In this document: piece by piece, positions 44,135 through 53,085 of the stretch
How positions within the stretch are numbered: the first letter of the stretch is position 1
Layout: every line of letters begins with the position of its first letter
NCBI RefSeq assembly: GCF_000016605.1
Contig: NC_009440.1
Coordinates: 558,001 to 622,000, forward strand
Direction of reading: 5' to 3'
From: Metallosphaera sedula DSM 5348
GTDB lineage: Archaea > Thermoproteota > Thermoprotei_A > Sulfolobales > Sulfolobaceae
Length of the DNA: 64,000 bases
Program-made: the position numbers and the translations under genes
The notes under the pieces: model-generated
What the model saw: the letters and a program-made list of their open reading frames with translations, nothing else
Told to the model about the DNA's origin: nothing
The model's database searches: none

Positions 44135-45391
44135 TTAAACAATTGATCCTCTCAAGTCAAAGAATGATGAATCCGTAATCTCCGCCTCATACCACTTCCC
44201 AAGGTCTGCGTCCTTAACTATAACTGGGATGTAGTTTAGCGTTCTGCCTATCTTTGTGTTGTCCTTTCCGTTCTCCAGAACTAGGACCTTCATTTTCCTT
44301 CCCACGTACTCCCTGTGAATCTCCCTTGAGAGCTCCTCATAAAGAGTTACAGCCCTCTTAAGTCTCTCCTTCTTAATTGGGCCTGGAACCTGGGTCATCA
44401 TGGCACTTCTCGTATTAGGCCTTAGCGAGTACATAGCTATATGTATCCTCTCAAACCTTAATTCCTTCATGAGGTTTAAGGTGTCCTCAAAGGCATTTTC
44501 ATCCTCTCCGGGATGACCCACTATAATGTCAGTGGTTATGTTTACCAAGGGAAACCTCTTCCTTATTTCCCTAACAATTTCCCTGAACTCATCCAGTGTA
44601 TACTTCCTGTTCATCGCCCTTAACACCTGGTCATTACCGCTCTGCACAGGCAGATGGAAGAACTTGTACACCTTAGGATTGTCCCAAGCATCCAACAGAT
44701 CGTCTAACTGTCTCATGGCAAGTTCTGGGGTCATCATTCCTACCCTCACCATAAAGTCCCCTTCTAGGGAAGAGACCTCCCCAACAAGATCTGCGAGTCT
44801 TATATCTCTTCCTAGGTCCAAACCGTAGGCAGCCGTATCCTGTCCCGTTAGCTCTATTTCCTTAGCACCTTTCTCGATAGCCTTTCTCGCCGTTTCCACG
44901 ATCATCCTGGGAGGATAACTTCTAAGCTCCTTCCTAGCTAATTTCGTGATACAGAAATTGCAACTACCTGCACATCCATCTGCGATGGGGATAACTGAGA
45001 TCAGCCCCTCAAAGACACTAGGTAAGACGGAGGGAAGTTCCCCATGAAGGCTCACGATCCTCTCCCGAGATTCCACTGCCTTAACTACATCCCCTATGGA
45101 TTGGGGGCCTATTAGCGAAGATTGGGGGGCCAATGACATGACTAGACCTGGCTCCGCCCCGGCCAAACAGCCTGCAACTACCAGTTTCTTCCCAGTCTTT
45201 GAGAGTTCTAAGATTCTCTTCTTCATCTTCTCCTCTGTTTCCATCCTCACGGCACACGTGTTTATGACGAGAACGTCAGCCTGCTCTTCACTATTCACTA
45301 TCTCGTGGTTTCTGCCCTTGAGTAATGTCATCATTGAGTAAGTATCACCCTTATTTAGGGCACATCCGTACGTCTCAAAGTAAATTCTCAT
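44135..45391 (-). CDS. tRNA-t6A37 methylthiotransferase (radical SAM, MtaB/CDKAL1 type)
   Basis: 418 residues. Adds a methylthio group to t6A at position 37 of ANN-decoding tRNAs. N-terminal UPF0004 part supplies three cluster cysteines ('FETYGCALNKGD', 'VINTCAVR', 'VVAGCLAG'), the central radical-SAM part 'DGCAGSCNFCITKLAR' the Cys-x3-Cys-x2-Cys cluster, and the end is a TRAM RNA-binding domain of about 60 residues. Complete. Near the aIF2-beta operon, divergent, in keeping with translation. Confidence 0.95.
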   Translation of the reverse strand: MRIYFETYGCALNKGDTYSMMTLLKGRNHEIVNSEEQADVLVINTCAVRMETEEKMKKRILELSKTGKKLVVAGCLAGAEPGLVMSLAPQSSLIGPQSIGDVVKAVESRERIVSLHGELPSVLPSVFEGLISVIPIADGCAGSCNFCITKLARKELRSYPPRMIVETARKAIEKGAKEIELTGQDTAAYGLDLGRDIRLADLVGEVSSLEGDFMVRVGMMTPELAMRQLDDLLDAWDNPKVYKFFHLPVQSGNDQVLRAMNRKYTLDEFREIVREIRKRFPLVNITTDIIVGHPGEDENAFEDTLNLMKELRFERIHIAMYSLRPNTRSAMMTQVPGPIKKERLKRAVTLYEELSREIHREYVGRKMKVLVLENGKDNTKIGRTLNYIPVIVKDADLGKWYEAEITDSSFFDLRGSIV

Positions 45392-45446
45392 TGCTGTTAC
45401 TAGTCACAAATTTAACCGCGTGATTATATAGAGTTAATCGAGTTTC

Positions 45447-45869
45447 ATGTCAGAGAGAGATAAACTCTATCACGTGCTACTGGACAGGCTTTATGCGAAG
45501 TTGCCCAAAAAGGACCTAGCGTCAGAGACCCAAACTCTTCCCACACTTTCCATCATCAACGTTGGAAACACTACTATCATAAGGAACTTCAGTGAGTACT
45601 GCGATAGAATTAGAAGAGAAGACAAGATCTGCATGAGATACCTGCTGAAGGAACTAGCTGCTGCGGGATCCATTTCTGAAAACGGACAGTTGATGATTCA
45701 AGGTAAGTTCTCAAATGCCATAGTTAATACCTTCATGGACAGGTTCCTAAAGACCTACGTTCAATGTTCCACGTGCAAGAGCCTAGACACCGTCCTTGTC
45801 AAAGACAAGAAAATATGGTATATTCAATGCCTAGCCTGCGGTGCCAAAAACCCCGTAAAGCCACTGTGA
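45447..45869 (+). CDS. Translation initiation factor aIF2 subunit beta
   Basis: 140 residues. An N-terminal helical part (1-30), a core alpha/beta domain with 'GNTTIIRNFSEYCDRI' and 'GSISENGQLMIQGKFS', and a C-terminal zinc ribbon 'YVQCSTCKSLDTVL' plus 'IQCLACGAKNPV'. Subunit of the heterotrimer that brings initiator Met-tRNA. First gene of a translation operon (DUF424, NMD3, RNase HII, DRG-like); gap to DUF424 is four bases. TATA-like GATTATATAG at 45420-45430. Confidence 0.96.
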   Translation: MSERDKLYHVLLDRLYAKLPKKDLASETQTLPTLSIINVGNTTIIRNFSEYCDRIRREDKICMRYLLKELAAAGSISENGQLMIQGKFSNAIVNTFMDRFLKTYVQCSTCKSLDTVLVKDKKIWYIQCLACGAKNPVKPL

Positions 45870-45873
45870 GATA

Positions 45874-46170
45874 ATGAGAGTAATTCTAAAGATCATAAGA
45901 GGAGAAGGTCACGTCTTCGTAAACATTTGCGAGAAGGAGTACCTTGGAAGGGAGTTCAGGGAGAGCAAGGCGGTCCTTAACGTGAACAACGAGTTCTATG
46001 GAGGAGAGGAAGTGGACATCAACTACGCCCTAGATCTAGTGGATGAAGCTACCGTGGTGAGTATAGTTGGGGAGAGGGCAATCGGAGAGGCCATAAAGAG
46101 GGGCCTTGTCCACAAGGATGCCGTGTTGACCGTTTCAGGGGTGAAGTTTGCACAGATCTATAATCTGTGA
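45874..46170 (+). CDS. DUF424 family protein
   Basis: 98 residues. The family is short, archaeal and typically sits between aIF2-beta and NMD3, as here. Recognised from the 'VFVNICEKEYLGREFRE' N-terminal part, 'FYGGEEVDINYALDLVDEATVVSIVGERAIGEAIKRGL' in pieces (FYGGEEV, ALDLVDEA, SIVGERAI). No motif with known catalytic meaning. A role in translation initiation or ribosome assembly is inferred from the conserved location. Confidence 0.88.
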   Translation: MRVILKIIRGEGHVFVNICEKEYLGREFRESKAVLNVNNEFYGGEEVDINYALDLVDEATVVSIVGERAIGEAIKRGLVHKDAVLTVSGVKFAQIYNL

Positions 46171-46871
46171 TGGAAATGGGAGGAAAGTTCTGCGTAATGT
46201 GTGGAAAGGAGGACGTAAAACTCATAGGTAGACTATGTCCCTCGTGTTACGTGAAATCGAGGGAGATGGTGAGGGTACCCAGGAGCATGTCTATCACGGT
46301 TTGCAGAATTTGTGGTTCCAGGAAGCTTAAGGGAAAGTGGGTAGCTCCCAGGGGGGATATCTCCTCATCACTAGAGGAGGAGATAATCTCGGCGCTAGAA
46401 CTGGACGAACACGTGCAGGAGTACCATGTGGACGTAGGGCAGATGTGGTCAGACACTCACGGTAATAATCACTTTCCATTAAGGATTTCAGGTTCAGTTG
46501 AAGGAGAGAGGTTTGACGAAACCAAGGACGTTATGGTCAAGGTTGAAAGCACGTTATGCGATTCCTGCGTCAAGAGGAGGGGGAAATACTACGAGGCGAT
46601 AATCCAGCTGAGATCTAGGGAGGGCAACCTGGGACTTGACGAGAAGAGGTTTTTCGAGTCCTTCTTTTCCAGGGAGGACGCGGAGAACCTCTCGGACGTG
46701 GTGGAACTTAGGGAGGGAGTTGATTACTACTTCATTAACAGAACTGTGGCCAAGAGACTTGTGGCCAAGTTCGCCAGCGAAGTAAAAGTAGAGATGAAGG
46801 AAAGTTACCAAAGGGAGAGGATAAAAAGAGGTAAAAGGGACGCGAAACTAGTTATCTCCCTGAGGCTATGA
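46167..46871 (+). CDS. NMD3-family 50S/60S export or maturation factor
   Basis: 234 residues, shorter than eukaryal NMD3 (about 500) because the export C terminus is absent. Four zinc pairs appear: 'KFCVMCGKE', 'RLCPSCYV', 'TVCRICGSRK' and 'TLCDSCVKRR', the classic archaeal NMD3 N-terminal zinc pattern, followed by an OB/ribbon domain. It would bind the large ribosomal subunit in assembly. Starts GTGATG at 46167, overlapping DUF424 by 4 bases, and its stop overlaps the RNase HII start. Confidence 0.93.
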   Translation: MMEMGGKFCVMCGKEDVKLIGRLCPSCYVKSREMVRVPRSMSITVCRICGSRKLKGKWVAPRGDISSSLEEEIISALELDEHVQEYHVDVGQMWSDTHGNNHFPLRISGSVEGERFDETKDVMVKVESTLCDSCVKRRGKYYEAIIQLRSREGNLGLDEKRFFESFFSREDAENLSDVVELREGVDYYFINRTVAKRLVAKFASEVKVEMKESYQRERIKRGKRDAKLVISLRL

Positions 46872-47494
46872 GGATAGGGATAGATGAAGCAGGGAGAGGA
46901 TGCCTAATTGGACCTATGGTAGTTGTAGGGGTTGCCTTGAACGAGAGGTCTATTGTAGCTCTGAAGCAGAGTGGAGTTAAGGATAGTAAGAAACTTACTC
47001 GTAAGAAAAGGGAGGAACTATTTGACCTGATACTCTCTGAAAGCGAGGGAGTAGCTGTAGCCAAGGCTCTTCCCGAGGAGATCGACAACAACAACCTGAA
47101 TTCGTTGACCTACACGAAAGTGATAGAGATTATTGATGCGCTATCTTGGCTCAACCCTGAAGTTGTAACAGTGGACAAGGTGGGGAAAGAAATCGAGGTG
47201 ATAAGAGCGATAGAGGATCTAGGGTTCAAACCTAACGTTGTACACAAGGCTGATGAGCTATTTGTTGAGGCTAGCTCTGCCAGCATTGTTGCTAAGGTAA
47301 TAAGGGATAGGTTAATAGAGTCATTAAAGAAGGAATTCGGGGACTTTGGGAGTGGGTACCCATCTGACAGGAAAACCGTTCAATGGGTACTAGACTTAGT
47401 ATCCAGGGGAGAGGAACCACCAAATATTATAAGGAGATCGTGGAAATTATTACTAAAATACGCACCTGGATTTTACGTGAATAAGGTGAGCTGA
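46868..47494 (+). CDS. rnhB: Ribonuclease HII
   Basis: 208 residues. 'IGIDEAGRGCLIGPMVV' gives the first Asp-Glu pair of the active site; 'VTVDKVGKEIEV' and 'ADELFVEASSASIVAKVIRD' supply the third and fourth acidic residues with the conserved A-S-I-x-A-K. 'FGSGYPSDRKTVQWV' is the C-terminal family motif. Removes ribonucleotides and RNA primers from DNA. Typical archaeal size. Partner of NMD3 in the operon by a 4-base overlap. Confidence 0.96.
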   Translation: MRIGIDEAGRGCLIGPMVVVGVALNERSIVALKQSGVKDSKKLTRKKREELFDLILSESEGVAVAKALPEEIDNNNLNSLTYTKVIEIIDALSWLNPEVVTVDKVGKEIEVIRAIEDLGFKPNVVHKADELFVEASSASIVAKVIRDRLIESLKKEFGDFGSGYPSDRKTVQWVLDLVSRGEEPPNIIRRSWKLLLKYAPGFYVNKVS

Positions 47495-47496
47495 AA

Positions 47497-48570
47497 GTGG
47501 TCACTAACCTTCCTGCCGAGGCTAAGACCAAATGGCTAAGAGTGATGGACGCTAAGACACCTGAAGAGAAGATTAAGGCTATACAGGATTTCCTGAGTAG
47601 CGTACCTAAACATAAGGGAACCGAGAACCTGGTCTACTGGGCCAAGAGAAGACTATCTGAACTCAGGGAGGAAAGCGAGAAACAGAGGAGAAAGTCTAAG
47701 GGGGGAGGTCTGTCCTTTTTCGTGGAAAAGGAAGGGGCAGGTCAGGTCCTCGTGCTGGGGAGGGAGGAACTTAAGAATCCCCTGGTGCGCAGGCTCACCA
47801 ACGTAAAACAGGATCCTAAAGATTACCCCGTGCCCGCCATGACTTTCTTTGAGGACGCACCAATTCAGCTGGTCAATCCTCCTCAGATTATCCTGGATTC
47901 TAGGCTCATAGTAAGTAAGCTCCTTGGGTTAGCCAGGAATGCAGACTCTATCCTTTTCGTCGTAGAAGACCAGGAGGAATTCACTAGGATGAGGGAGTTT
48001 CTAGAGAATAACAATATCCTTCTGGGGAAACCAAAGGGAAAGGTCATAATAGAGAGATTCAGGAGCTCCAAGGAGGGACTCAGGATAGTTATGATGGGAA
48101 AATTGATTGGAACAACCGAGGACCAGGTCAAGGATTACCTTCGAGAGTTCGGTATTAAGTCTGCTGTGGTCAAGATAGTGGGAGAGGTTACCCTGGATGA
48201 CGTAGAGAAATCTCTCTTTGAAGCAATTACCTTTAAGCCTGCGGTAGTGGCCTCTGTTAGACCGTTCCAAGTTCCGGGAATACCAGTTGTTAACGTGGCC
48301 GACTTAGACGCCCTGAGAAGGGAACTATATCTCAGCCTTGATGTGATAAGGATTTACACCAAGGAGCCCATGGAGGAACCTACGAAGGATCCAATGTTCA
48401 TGAAGAGAGGGTCAACTGTCATGGACGTTGCCCAGAAGCTCCACAGCCAACTTTCCGAGAACTTCAAATATGCTAGGGTATGGGGGAAGTCAGCAAGGTT
48501 CCCTGGGCAGAGAGTAGGAGAGGACCACGTATTAGAGGACAAGGATATTGTGGAAATACATGTTAGGTAA
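47497..48570 (+). CDS. DRG-family protein with degenerate GTPase domain and TGS domain
   Basis: 357 residues. N-terminal helical region ('LPAEAKTKWLRVMDAKTPEEKI', 'SSVPKHKGTENLVYWAKRRL') is DRG-like, then 'GGGLSFFVEKEGAGQVLVLG', which in active relatives is followed by G-x-x-N-A-G-K-S. Here it reads 'GREELKNPLVRRLTNVK', so the P-loop lysine and serine are absent; D-T-P of the G3 box is N-P-P ('IQLVNPPQII'), and no N-K-x-D is seen. C terminus is a TGS domain (about 285-357, 'VIRIYTKEP', 'HVLEDKDIVEIHV'). Likely a pseudo-GTPase that still binds ribosomes. Last gene in the translation operon. Confidence 0.88.
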   Translation: MVTNLPAEAKTKWLRVMDAKTPEEKIKAIQDFLSSVPKHKGTENLVYWAKRRLSELREESEKQRRKSKGGGLSFFVEKEGAGQVLVLGREELKNPLVRRLTNVKQDPKDYPVPAMTFFEDAPIQLVNPPQIILDSRLIVSKLLGLARNADSILFVVEDQEEFTRMREFLENNNILLGKPKGKVIIERFRSSKEGLRIVMMGKLIGTTEDQVKDYLREFGIKSAVVKIVGEVTLDDVEKSLFEAITFKPAVVASVRPFQVPGIPVVNVADLDALRRELYLSLDVIRIYTKEPMEEPTKDPMFMKRGSTVMDVAQKLHSQLSENFKYARVWGKSARFPGQRVGEDHVLEDKDIVEIHVR

Positions 48571-48814
48571 TATAGTTCTCATGGTGTCATGTTATCGCTG
48601 CTTCCCGTGAAGGACGGACATTTGATCATAATAATGAAAATAATGCTATTATAACGACACTACTAATCTCTCGTGTCTCACGACCTAGTTACTTTTAGCT
48701 TGATTATTACCCCCATAAGATGGGATGGGCAGAAAGGTAGCTAGATAATAAGCTTATCTTAAACATGGTTTTACAAACTTTTAAAAACGTATTTTCAATT
48801 TACCTTTGATAAGC
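48571..48814. other. Intergenic region, about 240 bases
   Basis: AT-rich gap between the translation operon and the next gene. Apart from a TATA-like 'ACTTTTAAAAACG' at about 48778-48790 that can serve the following gene, I see no RNA gene, repeat or further frame with coding character. Confidence 0.4.
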
Positions 48815-49645
48815 ATGCTAGAGACCTACGAAATTGAGTTAAAAACGTCAAAGTCTGTGATCAGGACAGCTCTAATGGATCCATTCCTGTTCTCGGGAGT
48901 AATGGGACACGTCAACATTCTTCAAATATTAGACAAGAGATCGGCTGAATATGTGGCACCAGGTAAACTATCTGAACCAGGAGTAGATTATAGGGTTCTT
49001 TATGTCTTCGGGACGCCGGACACCAAGTTACACACCGTACTTGGATACATGAAAGGGCCTGAGCTAGAGGGTGGGTCGGTTCTCTACTCTGGTAAGTCAG
49101 ACGATCATAAGTTCGAGTGGAAGGCCCACTTTTACGTGGACGATGCACCAGCTGGTTCCAAGATAAGGATTGGCCTTGAAGTCAACTATAAGACCTCAAC
49201 CCTTGACCGACTTATAGGGAAAAGTCCCTTTGAGCTGGCTCAGCATTTCATTCAGGACCACATTATCCCTTACCTAAAACTCTATCTAAGCAAGGAATGG
49301 CAGATGTCTCAGGACCAGGGGATATTCGCGAATGAGGTCATGCGAATAGAGGGCGATATTGCAGAGCTTACCACAAAGGTCAGGCAATTAATTGAGAGTA
49401 TTAACTCTGGATTTATAGTTATTAAGGGCAAAAACATCCGAGCCAGCATTCAGGTTCTAAACAAACGTCCTGGTTTAATGAAAATGATCAAGGGAAACCA
49501 GATTATCACAGGAAACGACGTTCTAGCCAACCTCATACTGGAGTCTGGCGAAGCAGTTGCGATTGCGTATGACATTGATATGCAGAGAATTTTAGATATG
49601 ACAAGTGAGCAAATCTCTAGGACAATCGAGATAACTGGAAAGTAG
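48815..49645 (+). CDS. Hypothetical protein, weakly SRPBCC-like N terminus
   Basis: 276 residues from ATG 48815 (an in-frame TTG at 48806 is possible). The first 160 residues suggest a START/SRPBCC-type sheet: 'IRTALMDPFLFSGVMGHVNIL' like the start of such folds, then alternating strands 'KFEWKAHFYVDDAP', 'KIRIGLEVNYK'. The second half has a long helix (about 180-200) and a 'FIVIKGKNIRAS' segment. No family named; probably Sulfolobales-specific. Own promoter, monocistronic. Confidence 0.6.
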   Translation: MLETYEIELKTSKSVIRTALMDPFLFSGVMGHVNILQILDKRSAEYVAPGKLSEPGVDYRVLYVFGTPDTKLHTVLGYMKGPELEGGSVLYSGKSDDHKFEWKAHFYVDDAPAGSKIRIGLEVNYKTSTLDRLIGKSPFELAQHFIQDHIIPYLKLYLSKEWQMSQDQGIFANEVMRIEGDIAELTTKVRQLIESINSGFIVIKGKNIRASIQVLNKRPGLMKMIKGNQIITGNDVLANLILESGEAVAIAYDIDMQRILDMTSEQISRTIEITGK

Positions 49646-49827
49646 TAAAATAAAAAGAGGGTACAAATTATAGAAATTTTCGTGGAAGAGGTTATTCAAC
49701 ATCGTCTTCCTCACCAAATTACTTGAAATAACCTAGTTTCGTTGGCAGGTTCATGCATGGAGATCCGATTTGATGTGTGAGTTATTGCGAAGATAACCCT
49801 TTAGATTTGAACTATATTTGATCGGAA
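49646..49827. other. Intergenic region, about 180 bases
   Basis: No coding frame, tRNA or repeat recognised. A TATA-like TTTAGATTT at about 49801-49809 could serve the next gene; CTATATTTG nearer the ATG is too close. Confidence 0.35.
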
Positions 49828-50739
49828 ATGAATTCACTAGTTCTGGGAGCAGGCGGAGGTGGAGATGTAGTATCTGCACTTCTCCCTTACGAGAGGATCA
49901 GAAGAAGAGGTGAGAGAGTAACTCTGGGAGCTGTGCTATGGGAGAGAAGAGTGGAGGATCCAGTTCCGGGCCCCATCTGCACTAACGATCTCAGAGAAGC
50001 ACAGGTAATAAACGAGAGAGTGGCGATCCTTGGGCCAAACTCCTTCGCTGTAAGGGGAGGAAGGAAAGTGAAACCGCAGGCTGCAAGAGTAGCGCAAGTA
50101 TTGGGGATTAATGTTGTTTCATTCTGTATATCTGGAGGTGTTAGTGGTCTATACAGGGATATCATGGAGATAGCCAATATGCTAGGGATCGATCAGGTCA
50201 TAGGGGTGGACGCTGGAGGTGATATTCTTGCGGAGGGAACAGAAAATAATCTCCTAAGTCCTCTTGCAGATTCCATTACCCTTGCCTTGCTATCCAAGTT
50301 AGAGGAAAGTTCCATGAACGTACAACTATCGGTAATCGGTTTAGGTGCTGATGGGGAATTGAAGCCGGATTACCTTTTACAGAGGATAAGCAAAATAGCA
50401 TCACTGAACGGATTAATAGAAATCCTTGGATTTGATGAAAGTTCTGCCTCTGTAATAGAGAGGGTACTAGAAGTTACCGTTACAGAGGCCTCGGCCCTGC
50501 CCTTGAAGGCCTTCAGAGGGCTTTATGGTGAGGTTCCGATCAGAAACGGTAAGCGTAGGGTATTCGTAAGCCCGCTCACATCGGTCATGTTCAGCTTCAA
50601 GCCCATAGTTGTAGCATCAATCTCTAAACTGTATGAGGCTGTGAGAGATTCCTCTTCCCTTGAGGAAGCCAACGAGGCACTTCACAGGTTAGGTTTAATC
50701 ACAGAGCTAGATAGAGAAAGAGGCCTCAAGGACGAATAA
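49828..50739 (+). CDS. DUF1152 family protein
   Basis: 303 residues. Glycine-rich start 'SLVLGAGGGGDVVSALLPY' and the later 'VIGVDAGGDILAEG' and 'LSVIGLGADGEL' are the hallmarks of DUF1152, widespread in archaea and a few bacteria. The fold is Rossmann-like with a possible nucleotide site. Activity is unknown. 'GPNSFAVRGGRKVKPQAARVAQVLG' is a conserved basic stretch. Not obviously in an operon; the next gene begins 172 bases later. Confidence 0.85.
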   Translation: MNSLVLGAGGGGDVVSALLPYERIRRRGERVTLGAVLWERRVEDPVPGPICTNDLREAQVINERVAILGPNSFAVRGGRKVKPQAARVAQVLGINVVSFCISGGVSGLYRDIMEIANMLGIDQVIGVDAGGDILAEGTENNLLSPLADSITLALLSKLEESSMNVQLSVIGLGADGELKPDYLLQRISKIASLNGLIEILGFDESSASVIERVLEVTVTEASALPLKAFRGLYGEVPIRNGKRRVFVSPLTSVMFSFKPIVVASISKLYEAVRDSSSLEEANEALHRLGLITELDRERGLKDE

Positions 50740-50911
50740 TATGATGTATCTTAACGTGAAAGTCTTATAATCTATTAGCCCATTAGCGTGCCTCTCTATC
50801 GTCTGTGGATTACCGAGATTTTTGTGGAATTAATACCTTTGACTTTCGTGTATTATTGGGTAGGGGGAGTTTAAACTAGGATTTCCTGAATTGGTTAAAC
50901 AGTGAACAGGA

Positions 50912-51436
50912 GTGAGCATAGATGTTGATAGTGGTCCATTCCTCTCCCTCAACTCGGTGGAAGGCGCGGGAGAGGCGGCAGCGCACGTGATTGCAGCAGC
51001 TTCCGTACTCAAGAACTTGAACGAGTTAACCGAGGAAAGTCTAGAAGTTGTGAGAAAATATGTTGACAATTGGATATTGAGCGTTATTCCTTTGGATTAT
51101 ATTCCTGGCATGGCAGAATATTTAGGTGGAAAGCTAACCAAGTCCATTCTGGACGTATTTGAGGATGTGTCGGAGGAGGAATTGGGAGAGACCTTAGAGA
51201 TGATAACTTTAGCCAAGAAATCTCTCGACTCGGGCGACGTTCCATTCAATTTCGCAGAGGTTGAGGTAAGAATTGAAAGGGTCTTTAGGGCTCTGGGGCT
51301 AGAAATGAATGACTTTGGAAGATTTTTGGAGAACTCGAACATTGTGGAAAAAATGAAGAGAACCGTAACCTTGTTTACCTTGGCCATAGGAATATCTTCA
51401 GTGCGTGATAGAATATGGATAGTGGAATCTCAATAA
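50912..51436 (+). CDS. Hypothetical helical protein
   Basis: 174 residues from GTG 50912, no family recognised. Almost all helical, acidic (about 'VSEEELGETLEMITLAKKS'). TTTAAAC at about 50869-50875 is a suitable TATA box about 40 bases upstream. Its stop overlaps the C2H2 gene start by 22 bases, so the two are co-translated. A DNA-replication or RNA role is possible only from the partner's zinc finger. Confidence 0.55.
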   Translation: MSIDVDSGPFLSLNSVEGAGEAAAHVIAAASVLKNLNELTEESLEVVRKYVDNWILSVIPLDYIPGMAEYLGGKLTKSILDVFEDVSEEELGETLEMITLAKKSLDSGDVPFNFAEVEVRIERVFRALGLEMNDFGRFLENSNIVEKMKRTVTLFTLAIGISSVRDRIWIVESQ

Positions 51437-51729
51437 CTGCCGAAAAACTTGTGGAGGTTACTGCTAAGTACGCTTCACAGATCTCGGTCAAGGAGGACGA
51501 ATACATAAGAGCAGTTGGGTTTTCCTCAAAGGATATGGGAAAAAGAGTAGTTGCAAGGGTAAGTTTTTGGCTTGTTAACCAGGAGTCCACTTTATTGTAT
51601 TGCAGGTTGTGCAACAAGGGTCCATTTACCAAGAGGGGTATGTTTCTTCATCTGACGAGAATGCATCACTCAGAAATAAAATTACTTCTAGAGGAAGAAA
51701 TAAAAAGAGAAATAAAGGCTATACTCTAG
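51415..51729 (+). CDS. Small C2H2 zinc-finger protein
   Basis: 104 residues. The C-terminal part has 'YCRLCNKGPFTKRGMFLHLTR' followed by M-H-H, i.e. Cys-x2-Cys-x12-His-x4-His, a full classical C2H2 finger with the hydrophobic Phe and Leu in place. N-terminal 45 residues are alpha/beta without a known fold. It is likely a nucleic-acid-binding or protein-binding module. Overlaps the preceding gene by 22 bases and ends one base from the stop of the VWA gene, which is convergent. Confidence 0.8.
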   Translation: MDSGISITAEKLVEVTAKYASQISVKEDEYIRAVGFSSKDMGKRVVARVSFWLVNQESTLLYCRLCNKGPFTKRGMFLHLTRMHHSEIKLLLEEEIKREIKAIL

Positions 51730-53085
51730 TTAGGATTCAACTACCCTAAGTAGGTCTCCCTGATCTAGACGGTAAACCACTAGGTAGTTATCTGAAACTC
51801 TCTTTAGATCCGCGTTATCTCCTCTTATCATCACGCTAATGAGCGTAGCATTTGCCTCTTTAAGGGATCTCCTAACAGTGGTTTCAGCGATCTTATCCTC
51901 TCCATCCGTCAAAATTATGACCTCGCTTACACCCCTAACATGACCGTCCTTTATATCGTCGCAGGCAGACATTACAGATCTAGATATATCTGTTCCGCCT
52001 CCACCTCTTATCTTCCCAATATACTCTACCATCTTGATCACGTCCTTGCTCTTGGCATTCTTTATGACCTTGATCAGAGGATATGGAATGTTATCGAAGA
52101 ACCTTAGATAGAAGTCCCTGTTCTCCCTTCTAGCCCTACTGTAGAGGGCCAGTGCTACAGCCTTAGCCCACAGGATCTTTTCTCCATCCATGCTGCCTGA
52201 CTTGTCCAATAGTAGATATATGGGTCCTAGGGTTTCCTTAATCTGTTTCTGATATAGTAATAGCTGGCTCTCTGCAAGCTTCACATCAAAGAGTTCCTCG
52301 GGTAAGGCCAGTTCTGAGGGAACCAGTCTCTCTAGGTCTGAACCTTCCTCATATCCATAAAGCTCTCCCCTAGCATATCTTGTGGTCCTCTTCTTGGTGA
52401 AGCTACCCAGCTTCGGGATACCGCTCAGAAACTCCAGGATCTTCTTGATCTCCGTGTTCCTAGCTAGTCTTAGCACGTCGTGTATATCTCCCTCAAAGTT
52501 CATCATCGATCCTGTACCGGCCCCATTACCTCCAACTATCCTCTGCATACTCCTGACGGAATTAGCATCCTCAGACGCCTTTGCCATAGCCTTTTCATGA
52601 ACCTGCTTCATTAGCTTTCCAGTGGTCTGGTTTTCCTGTTGCTGGTTCTGATTCTGCTTTCCCTCCTTACCCTGACTTCCCTTCATTATTCCGTTAAGGA
52701 TCTGCTCTGCGGCCTCTCTCTCCTCCTGCGACTGTGAAGTCCTCCTAATTCTCTCCAATTCCTCTATCAAGTTTTGCACATAACTCACGGAAAGGGCCAT
52801 ACTCACTGCTGAGTTTGCAATTGAGTAGTTTCTGTTCCTGTTTACAATCTCTGACGAAATGGTAAGATCAATCAATGAGTACTTAATGGAGTCGCTTTGA
52901 TCTATTTCCCCCTTTGTTTTTAGTATAGGTAGGGGGAGATAGTGCACGTAATAGGTATCAATGAGGAATAGGGGATCTACGTTGCTTTCCTTCCCAGAGA
53001 CCCTCCTTAGGGTGTTGAGTATCCTCTCGCCCCTGTACTTTACAACGGGGCTTTCGTAATCTACACCTCTAAGGAGACCTGTCAT
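51730..53085 (-). CDS. VWA-domain protein partner of MoxR
   Basis: 451 residues. The C-terminal VWA domain starts near residue 285: '[15 protein letters not shown]' gives the D-x-S-x-S metal (MIDAS) site, later '[10 protein letters not shown]' gives Thr and 'ILTDGEDKI' the Asp. The central part (about 120-180) is low-complexity, rich in Gln, Glu and Lys. N-terminal helical domain unrecognised. In archaea such VWA proteins are operonic with MoxR ATPases, here by a 4-base overlap. Confidence 0.9.
   Translation of the reverse strand: MTGLLRGVDYESPVVKYRGERILNTLRRVSGKESNVDPLFLIDTYYVHYLPLPILKTKGEIDQSDSIKYSLIDLTISSEIVNRNRNYSIANSAVSMALSVSYVQNLIEELERIRRTSQSQEEREAAEQILNGIMKGSQGKEGKQNQNQQQENQTTGKLMKQVHEKAMAKASEDANSVRSMQRIVGGNGAGTGSMMNFEGDIHDVLRLARNTEIKKILEFLSGIPKLGSFTKKRTTRYARGELYGYEEGSDLERLVPSELALPEELFDVKLAESQLLLYQKQIKETLGPIYLLLDKSGSMDGEKILWAKAVALALYSRARRENRDFYLRFFDNIPYPLIKVIKNAKSKDVIKMVEYIGKIRGGGGTDISRSVMSACDDIKDGHVRGVSEVIILTDGEDKIAETTVRRSLKEANATLISVMIRGDNADLKRVSDNYLVVYRLDQGDLLRVVES

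Noticed and set aside
48571-48814. tRNA or other structured RNA in the larger intergenic gaps (also 49646-49827 and 54255-54516)
   Set aside because: No cloverleaf arms, A/B-box-like blocks or C/D boxes with correct spacing were found.
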